Source: Chitinibacter sp. GC72
Lineage (GTDB): Bacteria; Pseudomonadota; Gammaproteobacteria; Burkholderiales; Chitinibacteraceae
Reading direction: 5' to 3'
DNA: 64,000 bases
NCBI RefSeq assembly: GCF_009760905.1
Contig: NZ_VIRW01000006.1
Location: forward strand, 1-64,000
Shown: positions 8,764 through 18,178 of the stretch, one piece after another
Numbering within the stretch: the first letter of the stretch is position 1
Layout: every line of letters starts with the position of its first letter
Made by a program: the position numbers and the translations under genes
The notes under the pieces: model-generated
The model's database searches: none
What the model was told of the DNA's origin: nothing
Seen by the model: only the letters and a program-made list of their open reading frames with translations

Positions 8764-9858
8764 TTATTCGGGCTGATAAAAGCCGGTAATTTCCAGGCCA
8801 AAGCCGGTCATGCTCGGGATTTTGCGCTCGGGCGACATCAGGCGCATGCGCCCAACGCCCAGATCTTTCAGCATCTGCGCGCCAATGCCGTAGGTACGCA
8901 TATCCCATTTCTGCGGTTTATTCAGCTTGAGCTCAGGCAATGCCCGCGCCAGCAGATCGCTGCCATCTTCTGAGCGATGCAGTAGCACCACAACGCCCTT
9001 GCCCGCTTTTTCAATTGTCTGCAATGCCGACTCGATATTCCATGAATGGCTGCGTGCATCCAGATCAAGCCAGTCAATCACCGACAGCGGCTCGTGCACG
9101 CGAACCAGCGTGTCTTCATCGGCGCAGGGCTGACCTTTCACCAGCGCCAGATGCGTTGCCGAAGTGAGTTTGTCGCGATACACGGCAAGATCGAACTCGC
9201 CAGCAAAGGTACGCACCGGGCGGCGGCCAACGCATTCAATCAGCGTTTCGGTGCGGCTGCGATAGTTAATCAAGTCAGCAATCGTGCCGATTTTCAGATT
9301 GTGCTGCTGAGCAAAAACCAGCAATTCAGGCAGGCGTGCCATCGTGCCGTCGTCGTTCATGATTTCGCAAATCACCGACGCGGGCGTCAAGCCAGCCATC
9401 ATCGCCAGATCACAACCGGCCTCGGTGTGGCCTGCGCGGACCAGCACGCCACCGGGCTGCGCCATCACCGGGAAAATATGACCAGGCGACACAACATCGC
9501 TGGCCTTGGCGTCAAAAGCCACGGCTTTGCGGATCGTGAGTGCTCGATCATGCGCTGAAATCCCGGTGCTGACGCCTTCGGCCGCTTCAATTGATGCGGT
9601 GAAATTGGTGCCAAATGATGAGCCATTGCTTGAGACCATCGTCGACAGATTTAGCGTTTTGCAGCGCTCGGGGGTAAGGGTCAGGCAAATCAGCCCACGG
9701 CCAAATTTGGCCATAAAGTTGATCGCTTCAGGCGTAACAAAGTCAGCCGCCAGTACCAGATCGCCTTCGTTTTCACGATCTTCTTCATCGACCAGCACCA
9801 CCATGCGTCCGGCTTTGAGTTCGGCAACGATTTCATGGACGGGGGAAATCTGGCTCAT
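8764..9858 (-). CDS. ribB: Dihydroxybutanone-phosphate synthase with degenerate GTP cyclohydrolase II-like domain
   Basis: The N-terminal half (about 1-200) is an intact DHBP synthase, converting ribulose 5-phosphate to dihydroxybutanone phosphate. It has [27 protein letters not shown] and [10 protein letters not shown]. The C-terminal half (about 205-364) has the GTP cyclohydrolase II fold length, but at the zinc site (usually GD-x-FGS-x-RCDC) it reads [16 protein letters not shown] with no cysteines, so that activity is probably lost. Such fusions are common in proteobacteria, where a separate ribA exists; none is in this window. The start overlaps the ribE stop (ATGA). Confidence 0.93.
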   Translation of the reverse strand: MSQISPVHEIVAELKAGRMVVLVDEEDRENEGDLVLAADFVTPEAINFMAKFGRGLICLTLTPERCKTLNLSTMVSSNGSSFGTNFTASIEAAEGVSTGISAHDRALTIRKAVAFDAKASDVVSPGHIFPVMAQPGGVLVRAGHTEAGCDLAMMAGLTPASVICEIMNDDGTMARLPELLVFAQQHNLKIGTIADLINYRSRTETLIECVGRRPVRTFAGEFDLAVYRDKLTSATHLALVKGQPCADEDTLVRVHEPLSVIDWLDLDARSHSWNIESALQTIEKAGKGVVVLLHRSEDGSDLLARALPELKLNKPQKWDMRTYGIGAQMLKDLGVGRMRLMSPERKIPSMTGFGLEITGFYQPE

Positions 9859-10487
9859 GCTGAGGTCACTCCTGTTTGAACGGTACCCGATGAAACCATG
9901 CGCTCAACATAGCGCGCAATCAGGTCTATCTCCAGATTGACGCTCGCGCCAGCGATTAATTGCCCCAGCGTTGAAACGGTCAGCGTGTGCGGGATCAGAT
10001 TGATTGAAAACACACAGCCTTCCGCCGTATCCGTCACGGTATTGGTCGTCAGTGAAACACCATTAACGACTACCGAGCCTTTGGCGGCCAGATATTTGGC
10101 CAGATTTTTGGGTGCGCAAATCACCAGTTCGCGGTTTTCACCGACTGGCTCAAAACTGATCACCTTGCCCACGCCATCAACGTGACCGGACACCATATGC
10201 CCACCGAGCATATCGCCCAGACGCAACGCTTTTTCCAGATTGACCTTGCCACCCGCCTCGCTCAAACCCACCGTGCAGCGCAAAGACTCATCGGAAACGT
10301 CAATTTTGTAACGACATGGGGGTATCAGCTCAATCACGGTCATACATGCGCCATTGTGGGCAATACTATCCCCAAGTACCACATTGGACATATCAAGATC
10401 AGCTGCATTCACGGTCAGCTGAACGCCGCCGCTAAACGCTTTAACGTCTTCAATCTGGCCAACGGCCTGAATAATGCCTGTGAACAT
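9855..10487 (-). CDS. ribE: Riboflavin synthase, alpha subunit
   Basis: Catalyses dismutation of two lumazines to riboflavin. The 210-residue protein has the two tandem lumazine-binding repeats, each about 95 residues. The first opens [12 protein letters not shown]; the second includes [14 protein letters not shown]. The N-terminal MFTG-type motif is characteristic. The gene sits between the zinc-ribbon gene (one base gap) and ribB (4-base overlap). Confidence 0.96.
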   Translation of the reverse strand: MFTGIIQAVGQIEDVKAFSGGVQLTVNAADLDMSNVVLGDSIAHNGACMTVIELIPPCRYKIDVSDESLRCTVGLSEAGGKVNLEKALRLGDMLGGHMVSGHVDGVGKVISFEPVGENRELVICAPKNLAKYLAAKGSVVVNGVSLTTNTVTDTAEGCVFSINLIPHTLTVSTLGQLIAGASVNLEIDLIARYVERMVSSGTVQTGVTSA

Positions 10488-10488
10488 A

Positions 10489-10671
10489 TTAATCCTTGTG
10501 CTCGGGAAATAATGACGGCTCAGGAAACAATGCCGGATTTCCTGCGCGAACTCGTGCCGATGATTTCAATTCATTACAGTGATTGCAGAAATAACTTTTC
10601 GCGCCGCAAGCGGCCAAAATCTCGATTTCCTTGCCACAATCCGGGCAAAGTAATTGCTTGTTATCGCTCAT
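10489..10671 (-). CDS. Small zinc-ribbon protein (YfgJ-like)
   Basis: A 60-residue protein with two Cys pairs, CPDCGKEIEILAACGAK and FCNHC, which should bind one zinc. The stretch around CPDC..ILAACGA.SYFC resembles the C-terminal ribbon of E. coli YfgJ (family comparison from memory). It fits between ribD and ribE with one-base gaps on both sides, so it must be cotranscribed and is clearly a real gene. Its role is unknown; the position suggests a link to flavin synthesis or only to the transcript. Confidence 0.75.
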   Translation of the reverse strand: MSDNKQLLCPDCGKEIEILAACGAKSYFCNHCNELKSSARVRAGNPALFPEPSLFPEHKD

Positions 10672-10672
10672 T

Positions 10673-11815
10673 TCACGCTCCTGAAGTGCTTTCTGCGAAA
10701 ATGCTGTTCGGGTCGGTCAAGCGCAATGTAATGCGCTGATCGTCGCCGACCATGCGGCGCTCGATCACGCTCGGGCGGTACTGATCGTTTAAATCGGCCA
10801 GACTGAAATCGGCCATCGCCTGCCCCTTGCCGATCAGGCTCATCGCCTGATACAGGATGATTTCATCGACCAGCCCGGCTTGCAGCAAAGCACCAACCAG
10901 CTTGCCACCCGCCTCGATAGTGACTTCATTAAAGCCCTGCTGGCCCAGATAGGCAGACACGGCATGCAAATCAAGCTTGCCATCTTGCGCGGGTAGCGTG
11001 GCAACGGTGATATTGGCCGCATCATAAGGACTGGCCGATTGCGATACATTCAGCGTGGTCAACAGGTGTGTTTTGCCACCATCGGCCAGAATTCTGGCGC
11101 TGGCTGGGGTGCGTAGCTGGCTGTCGAGCACAACTCGCTGCGGCTGACGAACTTGTTGTGAAACCGGAAAATCGCGCACATTCAGCTGCGGATCGTCGGC
11201 GAGCACGGTGCCGATGCCTGTGAGCATTGCGCACGATCTGGCGCGCAACTTTTGCACATCAGCTCGCGCCGCCGCGCCGGTAATCCATTGCGATTGGCCA
11301 TTCTCCAGCGCGATGCGCCCATCCAGACTGGCAGCCAGCTTGACGCGCAACCAAGGGCGCTGACGGATCATGCGCGACAGAAAGCCTTTGTGATGTTCGC
11401 GGGCCTGTGCGGCCAGCAGGCCATGCGCAACGGCAATATCATGCGTCGCCAACCGCGCCAGGCCCTGACCCGCCACCAGCGGATTCGGATCGCGCAGCGC
11501 AGCGATCACCCGATCAACGCCCGCGCCAATCAGCGCATTGGCGCACGGTGGCGTGCGGCCAAAATGGCTGCAAGGCTCTAACGTGACGTAGGCTGTGGCA
11601 CCAACAATCTGCTCGGGCGCACGGGCTTTCGCCATTTTCAGCGCCATGATTTCCGCATGCGCACCACCAGCCGCCTGGCTGTGGCCCAAGCCGATGATTT
11701 GTCCGTGATTAACCAGCACGGCACCGACGCAAGGATTGGGTGTTGTCAAATGTGCGCCTTGCGCTGCGATTTGCAGGGCCTTGGCCATCATGGCATGGTC
11801 GAAAGCGGTAAACAT
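10673..11815 (-). CDS. ribD: Riboflavin biosynthesis deaminase/reductase
   Basis: Bifunctional: the N-terminal deaminase (about 1-145) and C-terminal reductase (about 146-380) convert the GTP cyclohydrolase II product to 5-amino-6-ribitylaminouracil phosphate. The zinc deaminase motif is seen as GGAHAEIMAL and EPCSHFGRTPPC; the reductase shows the substrate/NADPH segment VKLAASLDGRIAL and IEAGGKLVGALL. Length 380 is normal. It starts two bases after the nrdR stop. Confidence 0.96.
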   Translation of the reverse strand: MFTAFDHAMMAKALQIAAQGAHLTTPNPCVGAVLVNHGQIIGLGHSQAAGGAHAEIMALKMAKARAPEQIVGATAYVTLEPCSHFGRTPPCANALIGAGVDRVIAALRDPNPLVAGQGLARLATHDIAVAHGLLAAQAREHHKGFLSRMIRQRPWLRVKLAASLDGRIALENGQSQWITGAAARADVQKLRARSCAMLTGIGTVLADDPQLNVRDFPVSQQVRQPQRVVLDSQLRTPASARILADGGKTHLLTTLNVSQSASPYDAANITVATLPAQDGKLDLHAVSAYLGQQGFNEVTIEAGGKLVGALLQAGLVDEIILYQAMSLIGKGQAMADFSLADLNDQYRPSVIERRMVGDDQRITLRLTDPNSIFAESTSGA

Positions 11816-11817
11816 GC

Positions 11818-12285
11818 TTACTCCTTCGTCACTTCACGATTACTGACTTCGCGCAGGACGTCGCGGAAGTCTTCAACATCCTGAAATGAGCGGTAGACCG
11901 AAGCGAAACGGATATAGGCCACTTTATCGAGCTTGGCCAGCTCGGCAATCACCATTTCGCCAATCTGGCGCGACATGATTTCACGCTCACCGACGGTGAG
12001 GACTTTTTGAATAATGCGAGAAATGGCTTCGTCGACCAAAGGCGTGGGCACCGGGCGTTTATGCAGGGCGCGCAGAAAGCTGGTACGCACTTTCTCACGA
12101 TCAAATTCGGCGCGCTGGCCGTTCTGTTTGACCACCTGCGGCATGCGCACTTCGGCGGTTTCAAAAGTCGTAAAACGCTTGTCGCAAATCGTGCAGCGGC
12201 GACGGCGACGAACGACGTCACCTTCGTCAGATACGCGCGAGTCAACGACTTGTGTATCAGGGGAACCACAGAATGGGCACTTCAT
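11818..12285 (-). CDS. nrdR: Transcriptional repressor NrdR
   Basis: Zinc-ribbon plus ATP-cone repressor of ribonucleotide reductase genes. The ribbon uses MKCPFCGS and RCTICDKR (four Cys). The ATP-cone begins around residue 49 with [16 protein letters not shown]. The length of 155 is typical. It heads the rib operon, which is the common nrdR-ribD order. NrdR would act elsewhere in the genome; no ribonucleotide reductase gene is in the window. Confidence 0.96.
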   Translation of the reverse strand: MKCPFCGSPDTQVVDSRVSDEGDVVRRRRRCTICDKRFTTFETAEVRMPQVVKQNGQRAEFDREKVRTSFLRALHKRPVPTPLVDEAISRIIQKVLTVGEREIMSRQIGEMVIAELAKLDKVAYIRFASVYRSFQDVEDFRDVLREVSNREVTKE

Positions 12286-12374
12286 TAACGAACCCCGGGC
12301 AAAAGATCGAAAAAGATCAGTGAGTATTAAATCAGGGCGAGCATAAAAATCTCAAGCCCATTGATACTCTAGTT

Positions 12375-12423
12375 AGGTATTGGGCTGTATGCATTGCTGC
12401 ACATCAAGCTCAAGGATATACAT
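12375..12423. repeat. 49-bp palindromic repeat, copy 2
   Basis: A degenerate copy beginning AGGTATTGGG and ending GGATATACAT, exactly 49 bp. It lies in the 308-base space between glyA and nrdR, twelve bases from a copy of the second repeat family. The remainder of this space holds only the glyA terminator. Confidence 0.6.
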
Positions 12424-12434
12424 TCATTAATTGA

Positions 12435-12518
12435 ACAAAAGTTTCCACGCAAGGCGCAAAGTCGAAGATAGTACAAATCGTACAGCGAGACAAAGCAACG
12501 CTGCGTGGGCACTTTGGG
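12435..12518. repeat. Long inverted-end repeat family, copy 2
   Basis: An 84-bp element starting ACAAAAGTTTCCACGC and ending GCACTTTGGG, with GTAC words at the centre. It aligns along its whole length with the reverse complement of the element at 7627-7709, with one extra base. Confidence 0.75.
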
Positions 12519-12540
12519 TTTAGCTTTAAGTAAAAAACAC

Positions 12541-12572
12541 AAAAGGTGGAGCGTTAAGCCCCACCTCTTTTT
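12541..12572 (-). terminator. Rho-independent terminator of glyA
   Basis: AGGTGG (12544-12549) pairs with CCACCT (12561-12566), extended by GC pairs around a GTTAA loop. On the minus strand it is followed by TTTTGTGTTTTT, 22 bases after the glyA stop. Confidence 0.8.
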
Positions 12573-12593
12573 CAGCGTACAGCGAGTAAAAAG

Positions 12594-13841
12594 TTACGCG
12601 CCGTAAACCGGGAATTGCGCAGTCAGGGCTTTCACTTTGGCGGCAACTGCGGCGATATTTGCTTCGTCTTCCGGATTGTCCAGTACGTCGGCAATCAGGT
12701 TAGCAACTTGGATCGCTTCGGCCTCTTTAAAGCCACGCGTCGTAATTGCTGGCGCGCCAATACGGATACCTGAAGTCACAAATGGGCTTTCCGGATCGTT
12801 CGGGATCGCGTTTTTGTTGACGGTGATGTGGGCTTTACCCAAGAAAGCGTCCGCCGCCTTACCAGTCAAACCTTTAGGACGCAGATCAACCAAGAATACG
12901 TGCGACTCGGTGCGGCCAGAAATAATGCGCAGACCGCGTTCAGCCAGAGTTTTTGCCATCGCTTGCGCGTTCAGCAAAACTTGTTTTTGGTATTCTTTGA
13001 ACTCGGTCGTCGCCGCTTCTTTGAACGCAACCGCTTTACCGGCGATCACGTGCATCAGCGGGCCGCCTTGCAGTGTTGGGAATACGTTTGAATTCAGTGA
13101 TTTTTCAAACTCGGCCTTAGCCAAAATGATACCGCCGCGTGGACCGCGCAATGTTTTGTGCGTCGTTGACGTTACAAAATGCGCGTGTGGTACTGGATTT
13201 GGGTAAACGCCAGCAGCAATCAGACCGGCGTAATGCGCCATGTCGACCATAAAGTAAGCGCCGACTTTGTCGGCGATTTCACGCATCCGTGCCCAGTCAA
13301 AACGCAAAGCATAAGCCGAAGCGCCGCCGATCAGCAGTTTTGGCTTGGTTTCCATTGCGACGCGTTCCATATCGTCGTAATCGATTTCTTCGTTTTCGTT
13401 CAGACCGTAAGCGACGATATTGAACAATTTGCCTGACAAGTTAGCAGGTGAGCCATGGGTCAAATGACCGCCATGACCCAAGTTCATACCCATCACGGTG
13501 TCGCCCGGCTTCAGGATCGAGAAGTAAACGGCCTGATTAGCCTGTGAGCCAGAATGCGGCTGAACGTTAGCGTACTCAGCGCCAAACAATGCTTTTACGC
13601 GATCAATCGCCAGTTGTTCGATCACATCAACGTGTTCGCAACCGCCGTAAAAGCGCTTGCCTGGGTAGCCTTCAGCGTATTTATTCGTGAGTTGAGAGCC
13701 TTGGGCTTCCATCACGGCTGGGCTGGTGTAGTTTTCAGACGCGATCAACTCGATGTGTTCGTGCTGACGAACAACTTCAGCAGCAATCGCTGCAGCGAGA
13801 TCTGGATCGTAAGAGGCGATAGTTTGGGACTTCGAGAACAT
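12594..13841 (-). CDS. glyA: Serine hydroxymethyltransferase
   Basis: PLP enzyme that interconverts serine and glycine and charges tetrahydrofolate with a one-carbon unit. The 415 residues cover the full family length. [11 protein letters not shown] near the N-terminus, HGGHLTHGS, and [14 protein letters not shown] with the PLP lysine are all present. It has its own terminator. No glycine riboswitch is visible in the 96 bases upstream. Confidence 0.97.
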   Translation of the reverse strand: MFSKSQTIASYDPDLAAAIAAEVVRQHEHIELIASENYTSPAVMEAQGSQLTNKYAEGYPGKRFYGGCEHVDVIEQLAIDRVKALFGAEYANVQPHSGSQANQAVYFSILKPGDTVMGMNLGHGGHLTHGSPANLSGKLFNIVAYGLNENEEIDYDDMERVAMETKPKLLIGGASAYALRFDWARMREIADKVGAYFMVDMAHYAGLIAAGVYPNPVPHAHFVTSTTHKTLRGPRGGIILAKAEFEKSLNSNVFPTLQGGPLMHVIAGKAVAFKEAATTEFKEYQKQVLLNAQAMAKTLAERGLRIISGRTESHVFLVDLRPKGLTGKAADAFLGKAHITVNKNAIPNDPESPFVTSGIRIGAPAITTRGFKEAEAIQVANLIADVLDNPEDEANIAAVAAKVKALTAQFPVYGA

Positions 13842-13937
13842 GAGCGGGAAGCATCCGTAATCGTTGAAAGATGCGAGATTCTAACACGACTTGACGCAAA
13901 CCGAGATGCGCGGTGATCAGCTTGCCATGCAAGATTT

Positions 13938-15593
13938 TCATGATTTCTTTTTGCGCCAGATATTTGCAAGAATCTTGACCGTATGTACAAAGCTGATTCT
14001 TTCGTCCGAAACGGCATCCAGAAACTCGGACAAGACCTTGGATTTGGCCACCGTGAGAAAAATCAGCCAGACAATCGGCACACTGACCATCGCAAAGTAC
14101 GCCAGCTTGACCCAGCCGGATGCATCGGCCAAGCCAAACAGATTCATCCCCAGAAAGCTGGTAATCGTCGTACCAATCAAACCAAAAACCGTTACCACAG
14201 TTAAACGCACAACGGTATCGGCTTGTCGGCGCAAATCATCGTTTTCCAGATACTGATTCATGCTCTGTACCGAGTCTTTGACGTCCTGATGCAATCTATC
14301 GGTACTCAAGTGATGCGAAATCATTTGAAACAACTGATCGGACACCACCTGATTGGAGACTTCCCGAAACCAGTAGCGCTGGTTGAAGCGCAAAAAACCC
14401 TCCAGCAAAAGCCGGATTTCCCGCTTGAAAGTCCTGATTGAACGAACATCTTTCAAATTAAGCTCGGACAAAGCCACGGCCAGGCGATCAGAAAACATCA
14501 GTAAAGCGGCTTTATGAAAGTGCGCAATCAGCGCCATCAAAAAATGCTGGTGCCGAAATTGCCCCAGTATGCCCGTGTAGGGGTTGGAATAGAACTCGTT
14601 GCCGTGCATACCCACCATTACAAAGGCGTGACCATTACACATCATCCGGGTAGAGGCTGTGGCATGGCCTCGCTCTGGCACCCAGAAACGGTCATAGCAG
14701 CAAGTACGCTCAAACTCGTCGAACATTTTCTTCGTGTAGGGCTGGGAATCGCTATGACCGGGTCGGGTCACCATGCCCAGTCGGTAAAAGTCTTCCTCGC
14801 TGAGCTTGAACGGATCATCCACCGCCAGATAGGCCAGAATTGGCATGCGATGATATTCAATTTGCCGATAGCGCAAGGCACCCACGGCCGACGAGTGATG
14901 CAAAACCAGTGGCTGCAGCAGAAAATCCCAGTGTGCGGCCATACGGGGAGCGCGATACTGCCCTAGGTGCGCCAGGTAGCCCGCGCGGTCTTCAAAATCA
15001 GACTCGGCGACGACATCTCCGTCCACATTGAGCCACGCCACTTTACGCAGGCAGTTGGCCGCAGTGGCGTCTTCATCCCACTGCGCCGGAAAGGCGCGAC
15101 CAAACCGGAATAGCGCATCCTGCACGCGCTTGAGCGGCAGATTATCCCCCATGATTTCAAAAGCGAGGATCACCACGTCGACGTCGTAGAAGAAATACAG
15201 GTCGATATGGGCAACTTTGAAATGATGGACCGCACCATCTTTGAACATCATTAACACGGTGCTGATGTCGGTGCGGCGAAAAACATGCAGCGGCGAATGG
15301 CCGTAGCTCCCCAGATTGGAAGCCCTGTTTTCGCCATACAAAAACCGCTGAACATAAGGCAGAAAGGTGACGAATTCCCGGTAATGGCGCTCTTCAAACT
15401 GCTCTGGGTCGCCATCAAACTCGGTCGGGCGCGGCTGCCACGGCGAACCCGCTGCTGCGGCCTCTTCCATGGCCTCCCACTGCCGCCCCATCGCCCGGTG
15501 CTCGCCATCCTTGTGCGGAGTCGGCATCAGTTGCAAGGGCCAGATCAGGATCTGGCGAAAATGCTTGACTACAATATCTGCGCTGCTCGCCAT
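13938..15593 (-). CDS. CorA-like divalent cation transporter with very long N-terminal region
   Basis: The C-terminus matches CorA. A long helix is followed by TM1 (about 463-481, LTVVTVFGLIGTTITSFL), the pore motif GMN at about 482-484 (reading GMNLFG), TM2 (about 497-514), and a basic tail. CorA proteins are about 316 residues; here 551, with about 200 extra N-terminal residues that I do not recognise, rich in Trp, His and Asp. The ATG at 15593 was chosen because AAGGGGGAG lies just before it; an earlier start would overlap hpt. It is the last gene after the purine-salvage cluster. Ion specificity is not predictable. Confidence 0.72.
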   Translation of the reverse strand: MASSADIVVKHFRQILIWPLQLMPTPHKDGEHRAMGRQWEAMEEAAAAGSPWQPRPTEFDGDPEQFEERHYREFVTFLPYVQRFLYGENRASNLGSYGHSPLHVFRRTDISTVLMMFKDGAVHHFKVAHIDLYFFYDVDVVILAFEIMGDNLPLKRVQDALFRFGRAFPAQWDEDATAANCLRKVAWLNVDGDVVAESDFEDRAGYLAHLGQYRAPRMAAHWDFLLQPLVLHHSSAVGALRYRQIEYHRMPILAYLAVDDPFKLSEEDFYRLGMVTRPGHSDSQPYTKKMFDEFERTCCYDRFWVPERGHATASTRMMCNGHAFVMVGMHGNEFYSNPYTGILGQFRHQHFLMALIAHFHKAALLMFSDRLAVALSELNLKDVRSIRTFKREIRLLLEGFLRFNQRYWFREVSNQVVSDQLFQMISHHLSTDRLHQDVKDSVQSMNQYLENDDLRRQADTVVRLTVVTVFGLIGTTITSFLGMNLFGLADASGWVKLAYFAMVSVPIVWLIFLTVAKSKVLSEFLDAVSDERISFVHTVKILANIWRKKKS

Positions 15594-15637
15594 ATCTCCC
15601 CCTTGCAAGGACATACTGGCGAGTGCAAAGTAGGACT

Positions 15638-16186
15638 TTACAGCCCTTTGACTGCGTAAACAGCCAGCGTATTGCGCCAGTAGCCTTGGTAATCCATGCC
15701 GCAACCAAACAAAAAGCGGTCCTCAACTTCCATGCCAACAAAATCGGCCTTGATGCCAGCTGCTTTACGGTTGTGTTTTTTGTCGATCAGTACCGCAACG
15801 TGCACCGCGCTGGCGCCCTGCTGCTTGCAATAATCAACAATAGCCGCCAGTGTATGGCCTTCGTCGAGAATATCGTCAACAATCACCACCGTGCGGCCGC
15901 GCATGTCTTCGCGTGGCTTTACCTTCCAATCCAGCTCGCCGCCTGAGGTTTCGTTGCGGTAACGCGTGGCATGCAGGTAAGCCATTTCCAGCGGAAACTT
16001 CAGGCGTGGCAACAAATGCCCCGCCACAATCAGCCCGCCGTTCAGTACGGTATACACCACCGGATTGGTGTGCGCTAAAGCCTGGCACATGGCTTCGCCC
16101 ATTTGATCGAGTGCTGCCAACACCTCGGATTCGGGATGCAGACAATCGGCGTTATCCAAAATGGTACGGGCTTCAGGTAGTTCCAT
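15638..16186 (-). CDS. hpt: Hypoxanthine phosphoribosyltransferase
   Basis: Salvages hypoxanthine (and often guanine) with PRPP to nucleotide. The PRPP-binding motif is VVIVDDILDEGHTL; the substrate-loop region reads HATRYRNETSGG and the C-terminal aromatic segment FLFGCGMDYQGYWRN is present. The start is uncertain: ATG at 16186 gives 182 residues; GTG at 16192 has GAGG eight bases upstream; GTG at 16231 would overlap apt by 20 bases. It lies directly downstream of apt and the purine permease. Confidence 0.9.
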   Translation of the reverse strand: MELPEARTILDNADCLHPESEVLAALDQMGEAMCQALAHTNPVVYTVLNGGLIVAGHLLPRLKFPLEMAYLHATRYRNETSGGELDWKVKPREDMRGRTVVIVDDILDEGHTLAAIVDYCKQQGASAVHVAVLIDKKHNRKAAGIKADFVGMEVEDRFLFGCGMDYQGYWRNTLAVYAVKGL

Positions 16187-16211
16187 AGTCACGATGACAT
16201 CCTCAGGCCGG

Positions 16212-16775
16212 TCAATGACCGGCAAAATCACAAACGGTAAACAATTCTATGCCTTGCTGGCGCACCAGATTCGAGCCACCCAGCTCGGGCAAATCCACAA
16301 TGGCAGCCGCCTCAACCACATTTGCGCCGATGCGTTTAAGCAGATTGGCCGCCGCGATCATGGTGCCACCTGTGGCAACCAGATCATCAATCAGTAAGAC
16401 TCTGTCACCCGCTTTGCACGCATCGGCGTGCAGCTCAACGGTGGCCGAACCGTATTCAAGCTCGTACTCTTCGGCCACAGTGTCAAATGGCAGCTTGCCT
16501 TTTTTGCGCACCGGCACAAAGCCCAGATTGAGCTCGTAGGCCACAACCGCACCCAGAATAAAGCCTCGTGCATCAACGCCTGCGACCACATCCAGCTGCT
16601 GATCCATATAGCGATGCACGAATATATCCACTAGCACCCGGAATGTTTTTGGGTCCTGCAATAGCGGCGTAATGTCGCGAAACATCACGCCCTGCTGCGG
16701 CCAATCCGGGACGGTACGTATCCGCGAGCGGATGTATTCGGCGTACGGGGGCTCGACAATCTGTGGCGAAGTCAT
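16212..16775 (-). CDS. apt: Adenine phosphoribosyltransferase
   Basis: Makes AMP from adenine and PRPP. The 187-residue protein has the PRPP motif [26 protein letters not shown], and the flexible loop [10 protein letters not shown]. The N-terminal [20 protein letters not shown] is the classical Apt opening. It starts nine bases after the permease stop, so the two are surely one transcript. Confidence 0.96.
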   Translation of the reverse strand: MTSPQIVEPPYAEYIRSRIRTVPDWPQQGVMFRDITPLLQDPKTFRVLVDIFVHRYMDQQLDVVAGVDARGFILGAVVAYELNLGFVPVRKKGKLPFDTVAEEYELEYGSATVELHADACKAGDRVLLIDDLVATGGTMIAAANLLKRIGANVVEAAAIVDLPELGGSNLVRQQGIELFTVCDFAGH

Positions 16776-16784
16776 CAGTCAATC

Positions 16785-18077
16785 TCAGTGGAAAAAGGCA
16801 AATTTAACAACCCACAGACCGGCAATAATCAGTACCGCCGGGCTTAAATCTTCCCGGCGTCCCGCCAGCAACTTGATCACAGCATAGCTGATAAAACCAA
16901 AAGCAATGCCATCGGCAATCGAGAAGGTAAACGGCATCGCCAGCGCGGTCATTACGGCAGGCGCTGACTCGGTCAGATCGTTCCATTCGATTTCAGCCAG
17001 ACCGCGAGTCATCAGTACCGCGACGTAGCACAGCGCTGGTGCCGTGGCATAGGCCGGCACGGTAGCTGCCAGCGGCGAGAACCACAACGCCAGCAGAAAC
17101 AGGACCGCGACCACCAAAGAAGTCAGACCGGTGCGCCCACCGACGGCAGTACCTGCAGCCGATTCGATATACGCGGTCGTAGATGATGTCCCCATGGCCG
17201 CACCGGCAGTAATGGCCACCGAATCGGCCAGCAGCGCTTTTTTCAGGCGTGGCAGTTTGCCGTCTTTGTCGAGCAAACCGGCACGGTGCGATACACCCAC
17301 CAAAGTACCCGTGGTATCAAACAGATCGACAAAGAAAAAGACAAACACCACCCCCAGTAAGCCGACATTGAGCGCGCCAACGATGTCCATTTGCATCAAT
17401 GTCGGGGCCATTGATGGTGGCGCTGAAAACACGCCTTTAAATTCAGACAGACCCAGCGCAATTGAAATGGCCGTTACCGCCAGAATGGAAATAATGATGG
17501 AGCCGTGAATCTTGCGGTATTCCAGCGCAATAATCAGGAAGAAACCAAAGATCGCCAGCAAGGTGGTCGGCGAATGAATATCGCCCAAAGTCACCAGCGT
17601 GGCAGGAGAGCCAACCACAACACCGGCGTTTTTCAGCGCGATAATCGCCAGAAACATCCCCACCCCGGCCGAGATCGCCAGCTTTAGCGAGTGCGGAATC
17701 GCGTTTACAATCGCCTCGCGCACCTTAAACAGCGAAACAATCAGGAAAATAATGCCGGACACAAACACCGCGCCCAAGGCCACCTGCCACGATACGCCCA
17801 TGCCCTTGACCACGGTAAAGGTGAAGTAGGCGTTCAAGCCCATGCCGGGTGCCAATGCAATCGGATAGTTGGCCACCAGCGCCATAATCGCCGTGCCCAG
17901 CGCCGCAGCCAGACAAGTAGCCACAAAGACCGCGTTAAAATCCATGCCGGTCAACGCCAGAATGGACGGATTGACAAACACAATATACGCCATGGTCAGG
18001 AATGTTGTAAAACCCGCGATGACTTCGGTTTTGACATCAGTCCCATGCTCTTTGAGCTTGAAAAAAGCGTCCAGCAT
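16785..18077 (-). CDS. NCS2-type purine permease (AzgA/PbuG-like)
   Basis: A 430-residue inner-membrane protein with many hydrophobic helices, of the adenine/guanine/hypoxanthine proton symporter family. It opens with FFKLKEHGTDVKTEVIAGF, followed by TMAYIVFVNPSIL, APGMGLNAYF and a later FVDLFDTTGTLVGV, which are family signatures. The ATG at 18077 has GGAAGAG upstream; a frame from 18119 would not. Being followed by apt and hpt, it most likely imports adenine and hypoxanthine for salvage. Confidence 0.92.
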   Translation of the reverse strand: MLDAFFKLKEHGTDVKTEVIAGFTTFLTMAYIVFVNPSILALTGMDFNAVFVATCLAAALGTAIMALVANYPIALAPGMGLNAYFTFTVVKGMGVSWQVALGAVFVSGIIFLIVSLFKVREAIVNAIPHSLKLAISAGVGMFLAIIALKNAGVVVGSPATLVTLGDIHSPTTLLAIFGFFLIIALEYRKIHGSIIISILAVTAISIALGLSEFKGVFSAPPSMAPTLMQMDIVGALNVGLLGVVFVFFFVDLFDTTGTLVGVSHRAGLLDKDGKLPRLKKALLADSVAITAGAAMGTSSTTAYIESAAGTAVGGRTGLTSLVVAVLFLLALWFSPLAATVPAYATAPALCYVAVLMTRGLAEIEWNDLTESAPAVMTALAMPFTFSIADGIAFGFISYAVIKLLAGRREDLSPAVLIIAGLWVVKFAFFH

Positions 18078-18117
18078 GTCTCTTCCCCGTTTCAGTTTTA
18101 ATGAATCAAATTGATAC

Positions 18118-18159
18118 AAAAAGCGAGCGCTGGCCGCGTGTTGTGCCGCCTGCGCTCGC
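18118..18159 (-). terminator. Terminator after the TMEM165-family gene
   Basis: GCGAGCGC (18123-18130) and GCGCTCGC (18152-18159) form an 8-bp stem. On the minus strand it is followed by TTTTTG, about 20 bases after the upstream stop codon. It separates the exporter gene from the purine permease. Confidence 0.75.
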
Positions 18160-18178
18160 CATCATATAAGCGCCCTTC

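Noticed and set aside
13842-13937. Glycine riboswitch upstream of glyA
   Set aside because: Only 96 bases are present, without the tandem aptamer signature.
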